Assembly: GCF_000423445.1 (NCBI RefSeq)
Contig: NZ_AUHZ01000010.1
Span: 1 to 64,000 of the forward strand
Source: Acidipropionibacterium thoenii DSM 20276
GTDB taxonomy: Bacteria > Actinomycetota > Actinomycetes > Propionibacteriales > Propionibacteriaceae
Direction of reading: 5' to 3'
Length of the DNA stretch: 64,000 bases
The notes below the pieces were generated by a model that saw only the letters and a list, made by a program, of their open reading frames with translations, ran no database searches and had not been told where the DNA came from. Positions 34,366 through 42,704 of this stretch are shown piece by piece. The position numbers and the translations under genes are program-made. Position 1 is the first letter of the stretch, and every line of letters begins with the position of its first letter.

Positions 34366-35949
34366 CTACTTCGCCCTGGCCGTGCAGTACATCGCCAGAA
34401 TTCCGGTGATCGCGACCGGACGACATTGGGACGGACTTGCCGCGTTGATCATGATCTGGGTGTTGCTGTCGGTGTCGGCCTGCGGGCTCAGATACATCAG
34501 CCACAGGGTGTCGTGGTCGGTGAGTCGGACACCGGAGGGGAATGTCAGTCGGCTGACATAGCGGTCAGGGGTGAGGGCTGCGACGGTGCGCGGGTCATTC
34601 GGGTGCGAGGTCGTCCCCACGGCCCACTGCGGATCGAGATTGCCGGCGATGCGCACCTCTGGATAGGTCTGGCGAGTGGTCATCGCGAGTCGGACGGCCG
34701 CTCTGAAGTCGGTCTTCCACGGACTGCGGTTGGCGGAGACGACGGTGGCCAGACCGGCTGTCAGCACGATCACAAGAGCACTGCTGAGGAGGCTCTGGAC
34801 AGCAGGTCGGCCGGGCACCGAGACGATGACGAGGGCAAGGGCGATCCGGATCACCGGGTCCACGAGGATGAGATTGCGAGGGGTCCACAGCGGAGTGATC
34901 TGGGAGACCAGCCAGCTTGAGGCCATGATCAGCACGGCCAGTAGAGCCAGGCTGGTCGCGGCCGAGACGGCCGGCAGGGAGAGTGTGCCGCGGGACGACG
35001 CCGAGCGTCTCCAGTAGCGGTTCAGCGCCACCGTGAAGACCACGATGACCAGGGCAAGTCCCGCAGGGGTATGCCACACGAACCCGCCATTTGTCATCGA
35101 CGGGACACCCCAACTGAAGACGCTCTGGAGCAGGAGCGTGATTGCCGAGAGGTCGGGTCTGGTGTTCCAGGAGGTGCCGGCGGCGAACCCCGGCACCATG
35201 AGCCGGCCATGGATGATCCAGATGGCTTCGGGGAGGCAGACCACCGCGAGAAAGAAGAGGCCGCGCAGCGGACGTATCCTGCCACGAGCGACCAGCACGA
35301 CGAGGCTGCAGCCGGCGAGTACCAGACCGAACAGGTGGGCGAGGGAGGCCAACACCCCGAGGCCCAGATGGACGGCTTGACGCCGTGCGGTTGGCCTGCC
35401 CGTGCGGGGCTCCAACTCGAGTCGGAGATGACTGACGGTCAGTGCGACCGCCAGTGCCCATAGCAGACCGTAGGGTCGAATCTCCTGCCCATACACGAAT
35501 CCCAGTCCGCTGGTGGCCACCGCGGCGGTGAGCAGCCAGCGGGTCGGCGCGGGTATCGGGGTCCGCCTGAGCATGAGCGGCACACAGGCGATGCCGAGGG
35601 TGGTCACCAGTGCCGAGAATGCCCGGGCGCGCACGGCGCCCACGGACACGATGTGATTCCACAACCACACCAGGGTGGCGAAGAATGGCGTGTGAATCTC
35701 GGTGTGTCCCCGGTCCAGCAGCCGGGTCAGACCGCCGCCGGTCTGACTGAGAGTGAACTGCTCATCGGACCAGACGCTCTGGGCGCCGAGCTGGGTCCAC
35801 CGGGGAATGACGGCCAGAACGATGGCCCCACCGATGAGGACCGCCATGACAACGGTCTGGTGTCGCGCCAGCCAGTCACGAGCCCCAGTCGAGGGAGTCG
35901 GGTGGTCGTCACCTCGCATGGTGCCGATGGAGGGCGACGACATGTGCAT
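34366..35949 (-). CDS. GT39/ArnT-like membrane glycosyltransferase
   Basis: The 527-residue polytopic protein has an acidic motif in its first external loop (SVWSDEQFTLSQ), as in GT-C transferases of the PMT/ArnT type. About 11 helices and a C-terminal extracytoplasmic domain of about 110 residues follow. It would use a polyprenyl-phosphate sugar. TAGGCT six bases before the ATG at 35949 indicates a leaderless start; ATG 35943 is an alternative. The 248 bp separating it from the FG-GAP gene hold no gene I can support. Substrate unknown. Confidence 0.7.
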   Translation of the reverse strand: MHMSSPSIGTMRGDDHPTPSTGARDWLARHQTVVMAVLIGGAIVLAVIPRWTQLGAQSVWSDEQFTLSQTGGGLTRLLDRGHTEIHTPFFATLVWLWNHIVSVGAVRARAFSALVTTLGIACVPLMLRRTPIPAPTRWLLTAAVATSGLGFVYGQEIRPYGLLWALAVALTVSHLRLELEPRTGRPTARRQAVHLGLGVLASLAHLFGLVLAGCSLVVLVARGRIRPLRGLFFLAVVCLPEAIWIIHGRLMVPGFAAGTSWNTRPDLSAITLLLQSVFSWGVPSMTNGGFVWHTPAGLALVIVVFTVALNRYWRRSASSRGTLSLPAVSAATSLALLAVLIMASSWLVSQITPLWTPRNLILVDPVIRIALALVIVSVPGRPAVQSLLSSALVIVLTAGLATVVSANRSPWKTDFRAAVRLAMTTRQTYPEVRIAGNLDPQWAVGTTSHPNDPRTVAALTPDRYVSRLTFPSGVRLTDHDTLWLMYLSPQADTDSNTQIMINAASPSQCRPVAITGILAMYCTARAK

Positions 35950-35955
35950 GGCCGC

Positions 35956-35961
35956 AGCCTA
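35956..35961 (-). promoter_or_regulatory. -10 box of leaderless GT39-like gene
   Basis: Minus-strand TAGGCT, six bases, ATG (35949). Confidence 0.45.
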
Positions 35962-36013
35962 GACTGCGGACCGAGCTGGGGCAGTCGGTGGCGGTGTCGA
36001 CCTTCGACAGCTT

Positions 36014-36268
36014 TCAGGCCTTGAAGTAGGCCGGTGCGGTCCTCACGCGGCCCTGGCCGCCGGCCGGGGTGGCGTGACCGTCGGCCAGCGGGGAGTTCCG
36101 ATGCCCGCGGCCTCGCCGACGGCTGGCCTTCTCCAGGTCGCGCAGCTCGCCGTTGATGCTGCCGGGGGCGAGGTCCTGGGAGTCGTGGCGACCCCGGCGG
36201 CGCAGCGCGACGACGAGGCCACCGACGACGGCAGCACCTGCGATGATGAGGATCGTGTTCCTGTCCAT
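36014..36268 (-). CDS. Small single-span membrane protein, function unknown
   Basis: This 84-residue protein has one N-terminal helix (about residues 6-22), then a basic RRRGRHD stretch and a hydrophilic tail. I do not recognise a family. Expression is made plausible by TAGCCT six bases before its ATG (leaderless). It could be co-transcribed into the GT39-like gene 64 bp downstream. Confidence 0.55.
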   Translation of the reverse strand: MDRNTILIIAGAAVVGGLVVALRRRGRHDSQDLAPGSINGELRDLEKASRRRGRGHRNSPLADGHATPAGGQGRVRTAPAYFKA

Positions 36269-36272
36269 GCGC

Positions 36273-36280
36273 CGAGGCTA
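36273..36280 (-). promoter_or_regulatory. -10 box of leaderless small membrane protein gene
   Basis: Minus-strand TAGCCT at 36280-36275, then CGGCGC and the ATG at 36268. Confidence 0.45.
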
Positions 36281-36351
36281 GTGCGCCCGGGTCCGGGAAT
36301 CACGGGGTCTTCGCCACCAGATGACGCCGACCGGGGTGGGATGATCACTCC

Positions 36352-37185
36352 ATGACCTCGCTGCTGCCCACCCCCGTCGTCACCGTCGAGGAGCTCGCCA
36401 CCGCCCTGGCCGGCCCCGACGCCGGCCGCATCCTTGTCCTCGATGCCTCGATGGGCGCCGCGCCCACCGCCCCGCACATCCCCGGGGCGCTGCGCTTCGA
36501 TCTGGACGGCCCGATGAGCGACCAGACCACCGGCCTGCCCCACACCATGCCCTCAGCCGAGTCCTTCCAGGCCTCGCTGCAGGCCCTGGGCGTGCGGACC
36601 GACTGCCATCTCGTGGTCACCGAGACCGACTTCCTGTTCGTCGCCGCCCGCCCCTGGTGGATGCTGCGCTCGATGGGGATCGACGAGGTCTCGATCCTGG
36701 ACGGCGGCAACCCTGCCTGGGCGCGGGCGGGCCACCGGCTCACCACCTCACCGACGCCGCAACCGCCGGCCGGCGACGTCGTCGTGCATCCGCGCAGCGG
36801 GCTCATCGTCGACGAGCAGGACGTCCTGGCGGCGCTGGCATCCGATCGCCAGACGGTCGTCGACGCCCGATCCCGGGCCCGTTTCACCGGCGAGCAGCAG
36901 GAGCCGCGGCCGGGGCTCCGGGCCGGTCACATGGCCGGCGCGGTCAACCTGCCCTACACCGAGCTGCAGGAGGCCGGTGCGCTCATCCCGGCCGAACGGA
37001 TGGCGGCCCGGGTGGACGACGTCTGCCCGCGTCCTGGAGTGGTCGCCAGCTGCGGCTCGGGGGTCACCGCCTGTGTGGTGGCGCTGGCCGCCGTGCTGGC
37101 CGGCCGCGAGGATGTCAGGGTCTACGACGGATCGTGGAGCGAGTGGGGCCGGCCCGATGGGCCGCAGGTCGTCACCGGGCCCTGA
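36352..37185 (+). CDS. Two-domain thiosulfate/3-mercaptopyruvate sulfurtransferase
   Basis: A 277-residue tandem rhodanese. The N-terminal domain (about 1-135) lacks a catalytic cysteine. The C-terminal domain carries Cys234 in SCGSGVTACV, a loop typical of 3-mercaptopyruvate sulfurtransferases, plus HMAGAVNLPY. It moves sulfane sulfur to thiols or cyanide in the cytoplasm. A GATGAT box six bases before the ATG is a weak leaderless promoter. It converges on ndh with a shared terminator. Confidence 0.88.
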   Translation: MTSLLPTPVVTVEELATALAGPDAGRILVLDASMGAAPTAPHIPGALRFDLDGPMSDQTTGLPHTMPSAESFQASLQALGVRTDCHLVVTETDFLFVAARPWWMLRSMGIDEVSILDGGNPAWARAGHRLTTSPTPQPPAGDVVVHPRSGLIVDEQDVLAALASDRQTVVDARSRARFTGEQQEPRPGLRAGHMAGAVNLPYTELQEAGALIPAERMAARVDDVCPRPGVVASCGSGVTACVVALAAVLAGREDVRVYDGSWSEWGRPDGPQVVTGP

Positions 37186-37286
37186 GGCCGGGGTGTGGGA
37201 TGGCGGCCCGCCGGTGGCTGTCCGGCCCGATCTGACGGGGTTCTCCGGTTCTGAGGGTGACCTGCGCCGGACGGCGTCCCTGAGTA

Positions 37287-37326
37287 CAGCAGCGGCCTGC
37301 CAGGCATCCCTGGCAGGCCGCTGCTG
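37287..37326. terminator. Bidirectional terminator between sulfurtransferase and ndh
   Basis: A 17-bp perfect stem (37287-37303 with 37310-37326) and a six-base loop lie between the convergent stops at 37185 and 37344. Confidence 0.85.
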
Positions 37327-37343
37327 AGCTGAGGGTCGGCGGA

Positions 37344-38723
37344 TCAGGCCTTGTCGGTGTCCTTGTCGGAGGACTCCATCTCCTCGGCGATCGCCTTGCG
37401 GAAGGACTCCGAGTCACCCTTGCCGGGGATGGCATCGGCGGTGAGCACATCGCCGACGATCGCTCCGGCCTCCCGGTTGAAGGTGATGTAGCGCGAGCCC
37501 AGGTTGACCATCGCCTGGATGCGGTTGCGGCCACCCAGCAGGGAGTAGATGTGCACCGTCACCCACACCAGCCAGGCCACGAAGCCGGTGAGCTTGGGGC
37601 CGTTGGCCAGCTGGACGACGGCGGCATTGCGCCCGATGGTGGCCATCGTGCCCTTGTCGACGTACTGGAAGGTCTCCAGCGGCTCGCCCTTCTCCAGATG
37701 GACGACCTGACGGGCCAGCAGCTCGCCGCCCTGAATGGCCGGCTGGGCCAGCTGGGGAAGCGGGTTGTCATCGATGATGGCCCCGTCGCCGACCGCGAAG
37801 ATGTTGTCGTGGCCGTGCACCCGGAGGGTGGAGTCGGTGACGATCCGCCCGCCCCGGCCGGTCTCGAAACCCCAGTCCATGGCGACCTTGTGGGCGCCGA
37901 TACCGGCCGCCCAGATGACCATGTCGGCGGGCAGCTCGTGACCGTCCTTGAGCAGTACCGAGTCCTCGCGGACCTCGGCGATCGCGGTGTCGGTGCGCAC
38001 GTCGACGCCACGCCTCTGCAGCTGGCGGCGGGTGTAGTGGCGCAGGCTGGAGTCGAAGGGCGCCAGCAGGTGGGATCCCATCTCGACCAGGGCGACGTGC
38101 ACCCGGTCGATGGAGACGTCGGGGAAGATCGCCGGGACGCCGATCGACTTCATCTCGGCCAGCGTGCCGGCCATCTCGACGCCGGTCGGGCCGCCGCCGA
38201 CGATGACCACGTCGAAGGTCTTGGACTTGTCGGTGTCCAGGGACTCCAGATTGGAGAAGATGGCGTCGCGGGCGGTCAGCGAGGAGCCACGGGTGTAGAT
38301 CGTGAAGGAGTGCTCGGCGGCCCCCGGCGTCCCGAAGAAGTTGGCGCCGACGCCCTGTGCCAGGACCAGGTAGTCGTACTCGATGGGCTCGCCGTTGTCG
38401 ACGTGGACCAGCTTCTTCTCGGTGTCGATGTTGGTCACCGAGCCCAGTCGGAAGCGGGCGTGGGAACCGAGCTTGGCGGCGAAGCTGCGCAGCCGGTAGG
38501 TGATGTCGCCGGGGTTCAGACCGCCGGTGGCCACCTGGTAGAGCAGCGGCTGGAAGGTCGTGTAGGGATGCCGATCGATGAGGTCGACGTGGCAGCCCTG
38601 GGCCGCCAGGGCTTTCGCGGCGGCCATTCCGCCGAATCCCCCTCCGACCACGGTCACCTTGGGGTGGCGCTTGGTGAACGCCGGCTCCTTGCCGAGTGTG
38701 GGGAACAGTTGAGAGAGCTGCAT
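37344..38723 (-). CDS. ndh: Type II NADH dehydrogenase (NDH-2)
   Basis: The 459-residue single-subunit flavoprotein oxidises NADH and reduces menaquinone without pumping protons. It has an N-terminal FAD motif VVGGGFGGMAAAKAL, a second dinucleotide motif VVIVGGGPTGVEMAG, GDGAIIDDNPLPQLAQPA and a C-terminal amphipathic or membrane region (FVAWLVWVTVHIYSLLG). A TTG directly precedes the ATG at 38723; GGAGG lies five bases before that ATG, which is the better start. An AT-richer stretch at 38760-38825 probably holds its promoter. Confidence 0.92.
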   Translation of the reverse strand: MQLSQLFPTLGKEPAFTKRHPKVTVVGGGFGGMAAAKALAAQGCHVDLIDRHPYTTFQPLLYQVATGGLNPGDITYRLRSFAAKLGSHARFRLGSVTNIDTEKKLVHVDNGEPIEYDYLVLAQGVGANFFGTPGAAEHSFTIYTRGSSLTARDAIFSNLESLDTDKSKTFDVVIVGGGPTGVEMAGTLAEMKSIGVPAIFPDVSIDRVHVALVEMGSHLLAPFDSSLRHYTRRQLQRRGVDVRTDTAIAEVREDSVLLKDGHELPADMVIWAAGIGAHKVAMDWGFETGRGGRIVTDSTLRVHGHDNIFAVGDGAIIDDNPLPQLAQPAIQGGELLARQVVHLEKGEPLETFQYVDKGTMATIGRNAAVVQLANGPKLTGFVAWLVWVTVHIYSLLGGRNRIQAMVNLGSRYITFNREAGAIVGDVLTADAIPGKGDSESFRKAIAEEMESSDKDTDKA

Positions 38724-38970
38724 CAAGACCTCCGGGGTGTTGCGGGCAGGATTCGACGACGCAAAGTGGTTGACACTACGCGCCTCAGATTAGTAGCTGA
38801 TGCTGTCAGAGTGCGATTTTTCACTTTTTGGCGGACGCCGGGAGTGCGGGCCCGGGTTCGGGGGTGTGGTGGTGGTTGGTGCGGGGGCCGATGTCGGGAG
38901 AACCGGCCCCTTCCCCCCACCGCAGCCGGGCCGAGAGCTTCGTCCTGTGGCCCCTTCTTCCCCCCTACCG

Positions 38971-39038
38971 ACGTTCGTCCTCGAATCCGACGTTCGTCCT
39001 GGAATTCCAGGACGAACGCCAGATCTGAGGACGAACGT
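38971..39038. repeat. GAATTC-centred palindromic repeat, copy 2
   Basis: The 68-bp unit has the same outer and inner blocks as copies 1 and 3. Its middle block is mismatched between the arms (GAATCCGA against AGATCTGG), so it is the decayed member. It lies just upstream of the Nudix gene, and its right end is 21 bp from that gene's -10 box. Confidence 0.88.
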
Positions 39039-39059
39039 GGATCGGGACGGCAGCTGGCC

Positions 39060-39065
39060 TACCCT
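39060..39065 (+). promoter_or_regulatory. -10 box of leaderless Nudix gene
   Basis: TACCCT, seven bases, GTG at 39073. Confidence 0.45.
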
Positions 39066-39072
39066 GAGCCAC

Positions 39073-39687
39073 GTGCACCTGAACACCGAGCCCCACGGCC
39101 ACGACATCACCATCAGCGCCTGGATCTTCCGGCAGTTCGACGGGGTCTGGCGGGCACTGGTGCACAAGCACCGCAAGATGGGGATCTGGCTGCAGCCCGG
39201 GGGCCACATCGAGCACACCGAGAACCCCTGGCAGGCGCTGATCCACGAGATGCGCGAGGAGACCGGCTACGAGGTCGACCAGCTCACCGTGCTGCAGCCG
39301 CTGCCCCAGATGCCTGACGGGGTGCACGACGTGATGCATCCGGTTCCGGCCGTGATGAACACCCACTCGCCCTACCGCGGCCACTTCCACTCCGATCTGA
39401 TCATGGTGCTCACCACTGACCAGGACCCGGCCCATGATCCGCGCCCGGGGGAGTCGCGAGAGCTGGCCTGGCTCACCCCGGCCGAGTACTCCGCGCACGT
39501 CGATGCCGAGCCGGACGCGGTGGCGATCATGACGATGCTGGCCGAGAAGGTGGTGGGGTCCTGGTACCAGATCCCGGCCACCAGTTGGAGCCTGCGCGAC
39601 GCCGAGCCGGATCCGCTGACCGACCGGACCGCTGAGCAGGCCAACGCGCCGGATCCGCAGGACGCCAGGGAGACCTCCTTTGGCTGA
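39073..39687 (+). CDS. Nudix hydrolase
   Basis: A 204-residue protein whose Nudix box runs from about residue 45 to 67: GGHIEHTE, then seven residues, then HEMREETGY. The first residue of the REUxEE core is His instead of Arg; the metal-binding glutamates are kept. It should hydrolyse a nucleoside diphosphate derivative, substrate unknown. The GTG at 39073 is preferred from the -10 spacing and from the family N-terminus; the longer frame would run across the palindrome. Its last 8 bp overlap the TTG start of hrpB. Confidence 0.82.
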   Translation: MHLNTEPHGHDITISAWIFRQFDGVWRALVHKHRKMGIWLQPGGHIEHTENPWQALIHEMREETGYEVDQLTVLQPLPQMPDGVHDVMHPVPAVMNTHSPYRGHFHSDLIMVLTTDQDPAHDPRPGESRELAWLTPAEYSAHVDAEPDAVAIMTMLAEKVVGSWYQIPATSWSLRDAEPDPLTDRTAEQANAPDPQDARETSFG

Positions 39688-42631
39688 GCAGGGGTCACGA
39701 CCGCCCCGGGAGCCGCACGGGCCCCGGGCGCCGCAAGGACACCGAGGGACCCGCGGGCTCGACGATCGGCGCGACCGCCAGGGGGCCGGGGACCTGTTGG
39801 CGCGGATCGGTGAGGGGCTGCCGGTCGCGGCCCGTGCCGACGAGCTTCGTGCCGGGCTGGCCACCGGAAGACTGGTGGTCCAGGCGCCGCCGGGCACCGG
39901 GAAGACGACCTTCGTGCCGCCGCTGGCCGCTGCGGTGGTGGCCGAGACGTCCGGCAGCGACCAGGTGGCCGACGCGGCCCGCAGGGCCCACCGGACCGCA
40001 GCCGGCAGGCCGGGCCGAGTCGTCGTCACCCAGCCCCGGCGGATCGCCGCGCGAGCCGCCGCCCGGCGTCTCGCCTCGCTCACCGGGACCCGGCTGGGGG
40101 AGTACGCGGGTCACACGGTGCGAGGGGAGTCCAGCACCACCGGATCCACCCGGGTCGAGTTCGTCACCACCGGGGTGCTGCTGTCGCGACTGCTGCGCGA
40201 TCCCGAGCTGGCCGGCGTCTCCACCGTGATCCTGGACGAGGTGCACGAGCGGCACCTGGATTCCGATCTGGTGCTGGCGATGGTCCACGATCTGGCAGAG
40301 CTGCGCGAAGACCTCACCGTGGTGGCGATGTCGGCGACCCTGGATGCCGACCTCTGGGCCGGCCTGCTGGGATCCGGCTCGCAGGCCGGGTCCGGCCCGG
40401 CGTCCGACGGCCGGGCGGCGGTGGTCGAGATCCCCGCGGTGCTCCATCCCCTGGAGATCCGGTGGGCCCCGGCCGCCGGATCGCCCACCGACGCCCGTGG
40501 GGTGACCAGGGCCTTCCTGGCCCATCTGGTCGATGTCACCGCCACGGCGATGACCGAACTCGCCGCGGCTGGGCGGCCGCCGGCAGATCGACCGACAGCA
40601 TCCGCCGACGCTGCGGATCGGCCTGCCGGAGCTGCCTCGGCTCTGGTCTTCGTCCCCGGGTCCCGCGAGGTGGACGCGGTGGTCAACGGCCTTCGGACCC
40701 GCCCCGACCTGGCCGGCGTCGACGTGATGGGGTTGTCCGGGCAGATGGACTCCCGCGATCAGGATCGCGCCCTGAACCCCTCCGCGGGACCGCGGATCGT
40801 GGTCTCCACCTCGGTGGCCGAGTCCTCCCTCACGGTTCCCGGGGTGCGCCTGGTGGTCGACTCCGGGCTGTCGCGCGAACCGCGTCTGGACCGTGGCCGG
40901 GGGATGACCGGGCTGGTGACCGTCCGCGAGTCGAAGGCCTCGGCCACCCAGCGCGCCGGCCGCGCCGCACGGCTGGGCCCCGGTCTGGCGATCCGCTGCC
41001 TGCGCGCCGCCGACTGGGCCGGGATGGACGACCAGACGCCGCCCGAGGTGCGCCACGCCGATCTTCTCGGGCCGCTGCTGGCGCTGGCCTGCTGGGGATC
41101 GCCGCGGGGGGTGGGAATGGCCCTGCCGGATCCCCTGCCCGCCGATCGGGTCGATGCTGCCGAGGCCGATCTGCGTGACCTCGGGGCACTGGACGAGACC
41201 GGTCGGGCCACCCCCTTCGGACGCCGACTGGCCGCCATCCCGGTCGAGCCACGGCTGGCCCGGGCCCTGTTGGTGGCCGCCGGGACCGTCGGCGGGCGCA
41301 ATGCCGCCGAGGCGGTGGCGATGCTGTCCTCGGATGCTCGGGCCGAGGAGGGTGACCTGGTCGCGCTGCTGAGGTCGTTGCGATCGGGACGCCATCCCGC
41401 CTCGAGATCATGGCGTCATCAGGCCGATCGGCTCCAGGGGATGCTCGGCCGGGCCGATCGTGCAGGCGGATCTGGAGGTTCGCGCAGCAGCGATGCGGAT
41501 CCCCATCGGGGGGAGGGGTCGGCGCAAGGGCGGCATCCGGAGGGTTCCCAGCCCCTGGACGTGATCGTCGGCAGCGTGGTCGCCCTGGCCCACCCCGGCT
41601 GGATCGCACGCCAACGAGGCGAGGGTTCTGCCAGCTACCTGCTGGCATCCGGCACCGGGGTCGACCTTCCTCGGGGTTCCCGACTGCTCGGCTCGAAGTG
41701 GTTGGCGGTGGCCGAGACCACCCGGGTGGCCGGCGGGGTCGGTTCCGGGGGTTCGGGATCGGGGGGTCGGACAGGTTCGCGGCACAGTGCCGGATCCGGG
41801 GCCCTGATCCGCGCCGCGGTGCCGATCGACGAGGGGCTGGCGAGGTCTGCTGCAGCTGCTCTGGAACACGTCGCCGATCATGCGATCTGGGGTGCCGGGA
41901 AGGTCGTCGGGCGTCGCGAGCACCGGCTCGGCGCGATCGTGCTCAGCTCCACCCCGATCAGGCCCGGGCGTCAACAGGCCAGGCAGGCGGTCATCGAGGC
42001 GCTGCGCAGCGAGGCTCCGAACGAGGGCCTGGGGGTCGACCCGAACCGGGGCACCGGCGTCTTCACCTGGAGTCGCAACGCCATGGAGCTGCGCAATCGT
42101 CTGGGTCTGCTGCACCGGGTGATGGGTGACCCCTGGCCGGCGATGGAGGAGCAGAGCCTGGTCGAGAGGGCCGAGGAGTGGCTGGGCCCCGAGATCGATG
42201 CGCTGGCGAGGGGTGGGTCGGCGTCGGGCCAGTCGATGGCCCAGGCGCTGCGGCGTCTGCTGCCCTGGCCGGCCGCCGGGCGACTCGACGAGCTGGCCCC
42301 CGAGACGGTGCCGGTGCCGAGTGGGTCCCACATCCGGCTGGAGTACCCGGAGGTGGGTTCGGACCAGGCCCCGGTGCTGGCGGTCAAACTCCAGGAGTGC
42401 TTCGGCTGGTCGCACGGCCCCAAGGTGTGCGACGGCCGGGTGCCGGTGGTGCTGCACCTGCTGTCCCCGGCCCGCAGGCCGCTGGCGGTCACCGATGACC
42501 TGGCCAGTTTCTGGGTCAACGCCTATCCACAGGTGCGTGCCGAGAATCGCGGCCGCTACATCAAGCACCCCTGGCCCGAGGACCCGCTGACCGCCCCGCC
42601 TCGTCGAGGCACGACCAGATCGGGCCGGTAG
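39680..42631 (+). CDS. hrpB: ATP-dependent helicase HrpB
   Basis: The 983-residue DEAH-type helicase has Walker A PPGTGKTT (near residue 72), DEVH at 186-189, SAT, and the motif VI region ATQRAGRAARLGPG. The HrpB-specific C-terminal domain follows. It is longer than the usual 800-850 residues because of Gly/Ser/Asp-rich inserts near residues 590-620 and 685-715 and a polar N-terminus of about 35 residues. The TTG start overlaps the Nudix stop and is preceded by GAGACCTCC. The cellular role of HrpB is poorly defined. Confidence 0.9.
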   Translation: MAEQGSRPPREPHGPRAPQGHRGTRGLDDRRDRQGAGDLLARIGEGLPVAARADELRAGLATGRLVVQAPPGTGKTTFVPPLAAAVVAETSGSDQVADAARRAHRTAAGRPGRVVVTQPRRIAARAAARRLASLTGTRLGEYAGHTVRGESSTTGSTRVEFVTTGVLLSRLLRDPELAGVSTVILDEVHERHLDSDLVLAMVHDLAELREDLTVVAMSATLDADLWAGLLGSGSQAGSGPASDGRAAVVEIPAVLHPLEIRWAPAAGSPTDARGVTRAFLAHLVDVTATAMTELAAAGRPPADRPTASADAADRPAGAASALVFVPGSREVDAVVNGLRTRPDLAGVDVMGLSGQMDSRDQDRALNPSAGPRIVVSTSVAESSLTVPGVRLVVDSGLSREPRLDRGRGMTGLVTVRESKASATQRAGRAARLGPGLAIRCLRAADWAGMDDQTPPEVRHADLLGPLLALACWGSPRGVGMALPDPLPADRVDAAEADLRDLGALDETGRATPFGRRLAAIPVEPRLARALLVAAGTVGGRNAAEAVAMLSSDARAEEGDLVALLRSLRSGRHPASRSWRHQADRLQGMLGRADRAGGSGGSRSSDADPHRGEGSAQGRHPEGSQPLDVIVGSVVALAHPGWIARQRGEGSASYLLASGTGVDLPRGSRLLGSKWLAVAETTRVAGGVGSGGSGSGGRTGSRHSAGSGALIRAAVPIDEGLARSAAAALEHVADHAIWGAGKVVGRREHRLGAIVLSSTPIRPGRQQARQAVIEALRSEAPNEGLGVDPNRGTGVFTWSRNAMELRNRLGLLHRVMGDPWPAMEEQSLVERAEEWLGPEIDALARGGSASGQSMAQALRRLLPWPAAGRLDELAPETVPVPSGSHIRLEYPEVGSDQAPVLAVKLQECFGWSHGPKVCDGRVPVVLHLLSPARRPLAVTDDLASFWVNAYPQVRAENRGRYIKHPWPEDPLTAPPRRGTTRSGR

Positions 42632-42704
42632 CGTCAGCCCTCCCGAACCCCTGAATCCGCGGCTTTCGTTAGGCTGGGAGCCACGCCGTCATGCAGGAGG
42701 ACAG

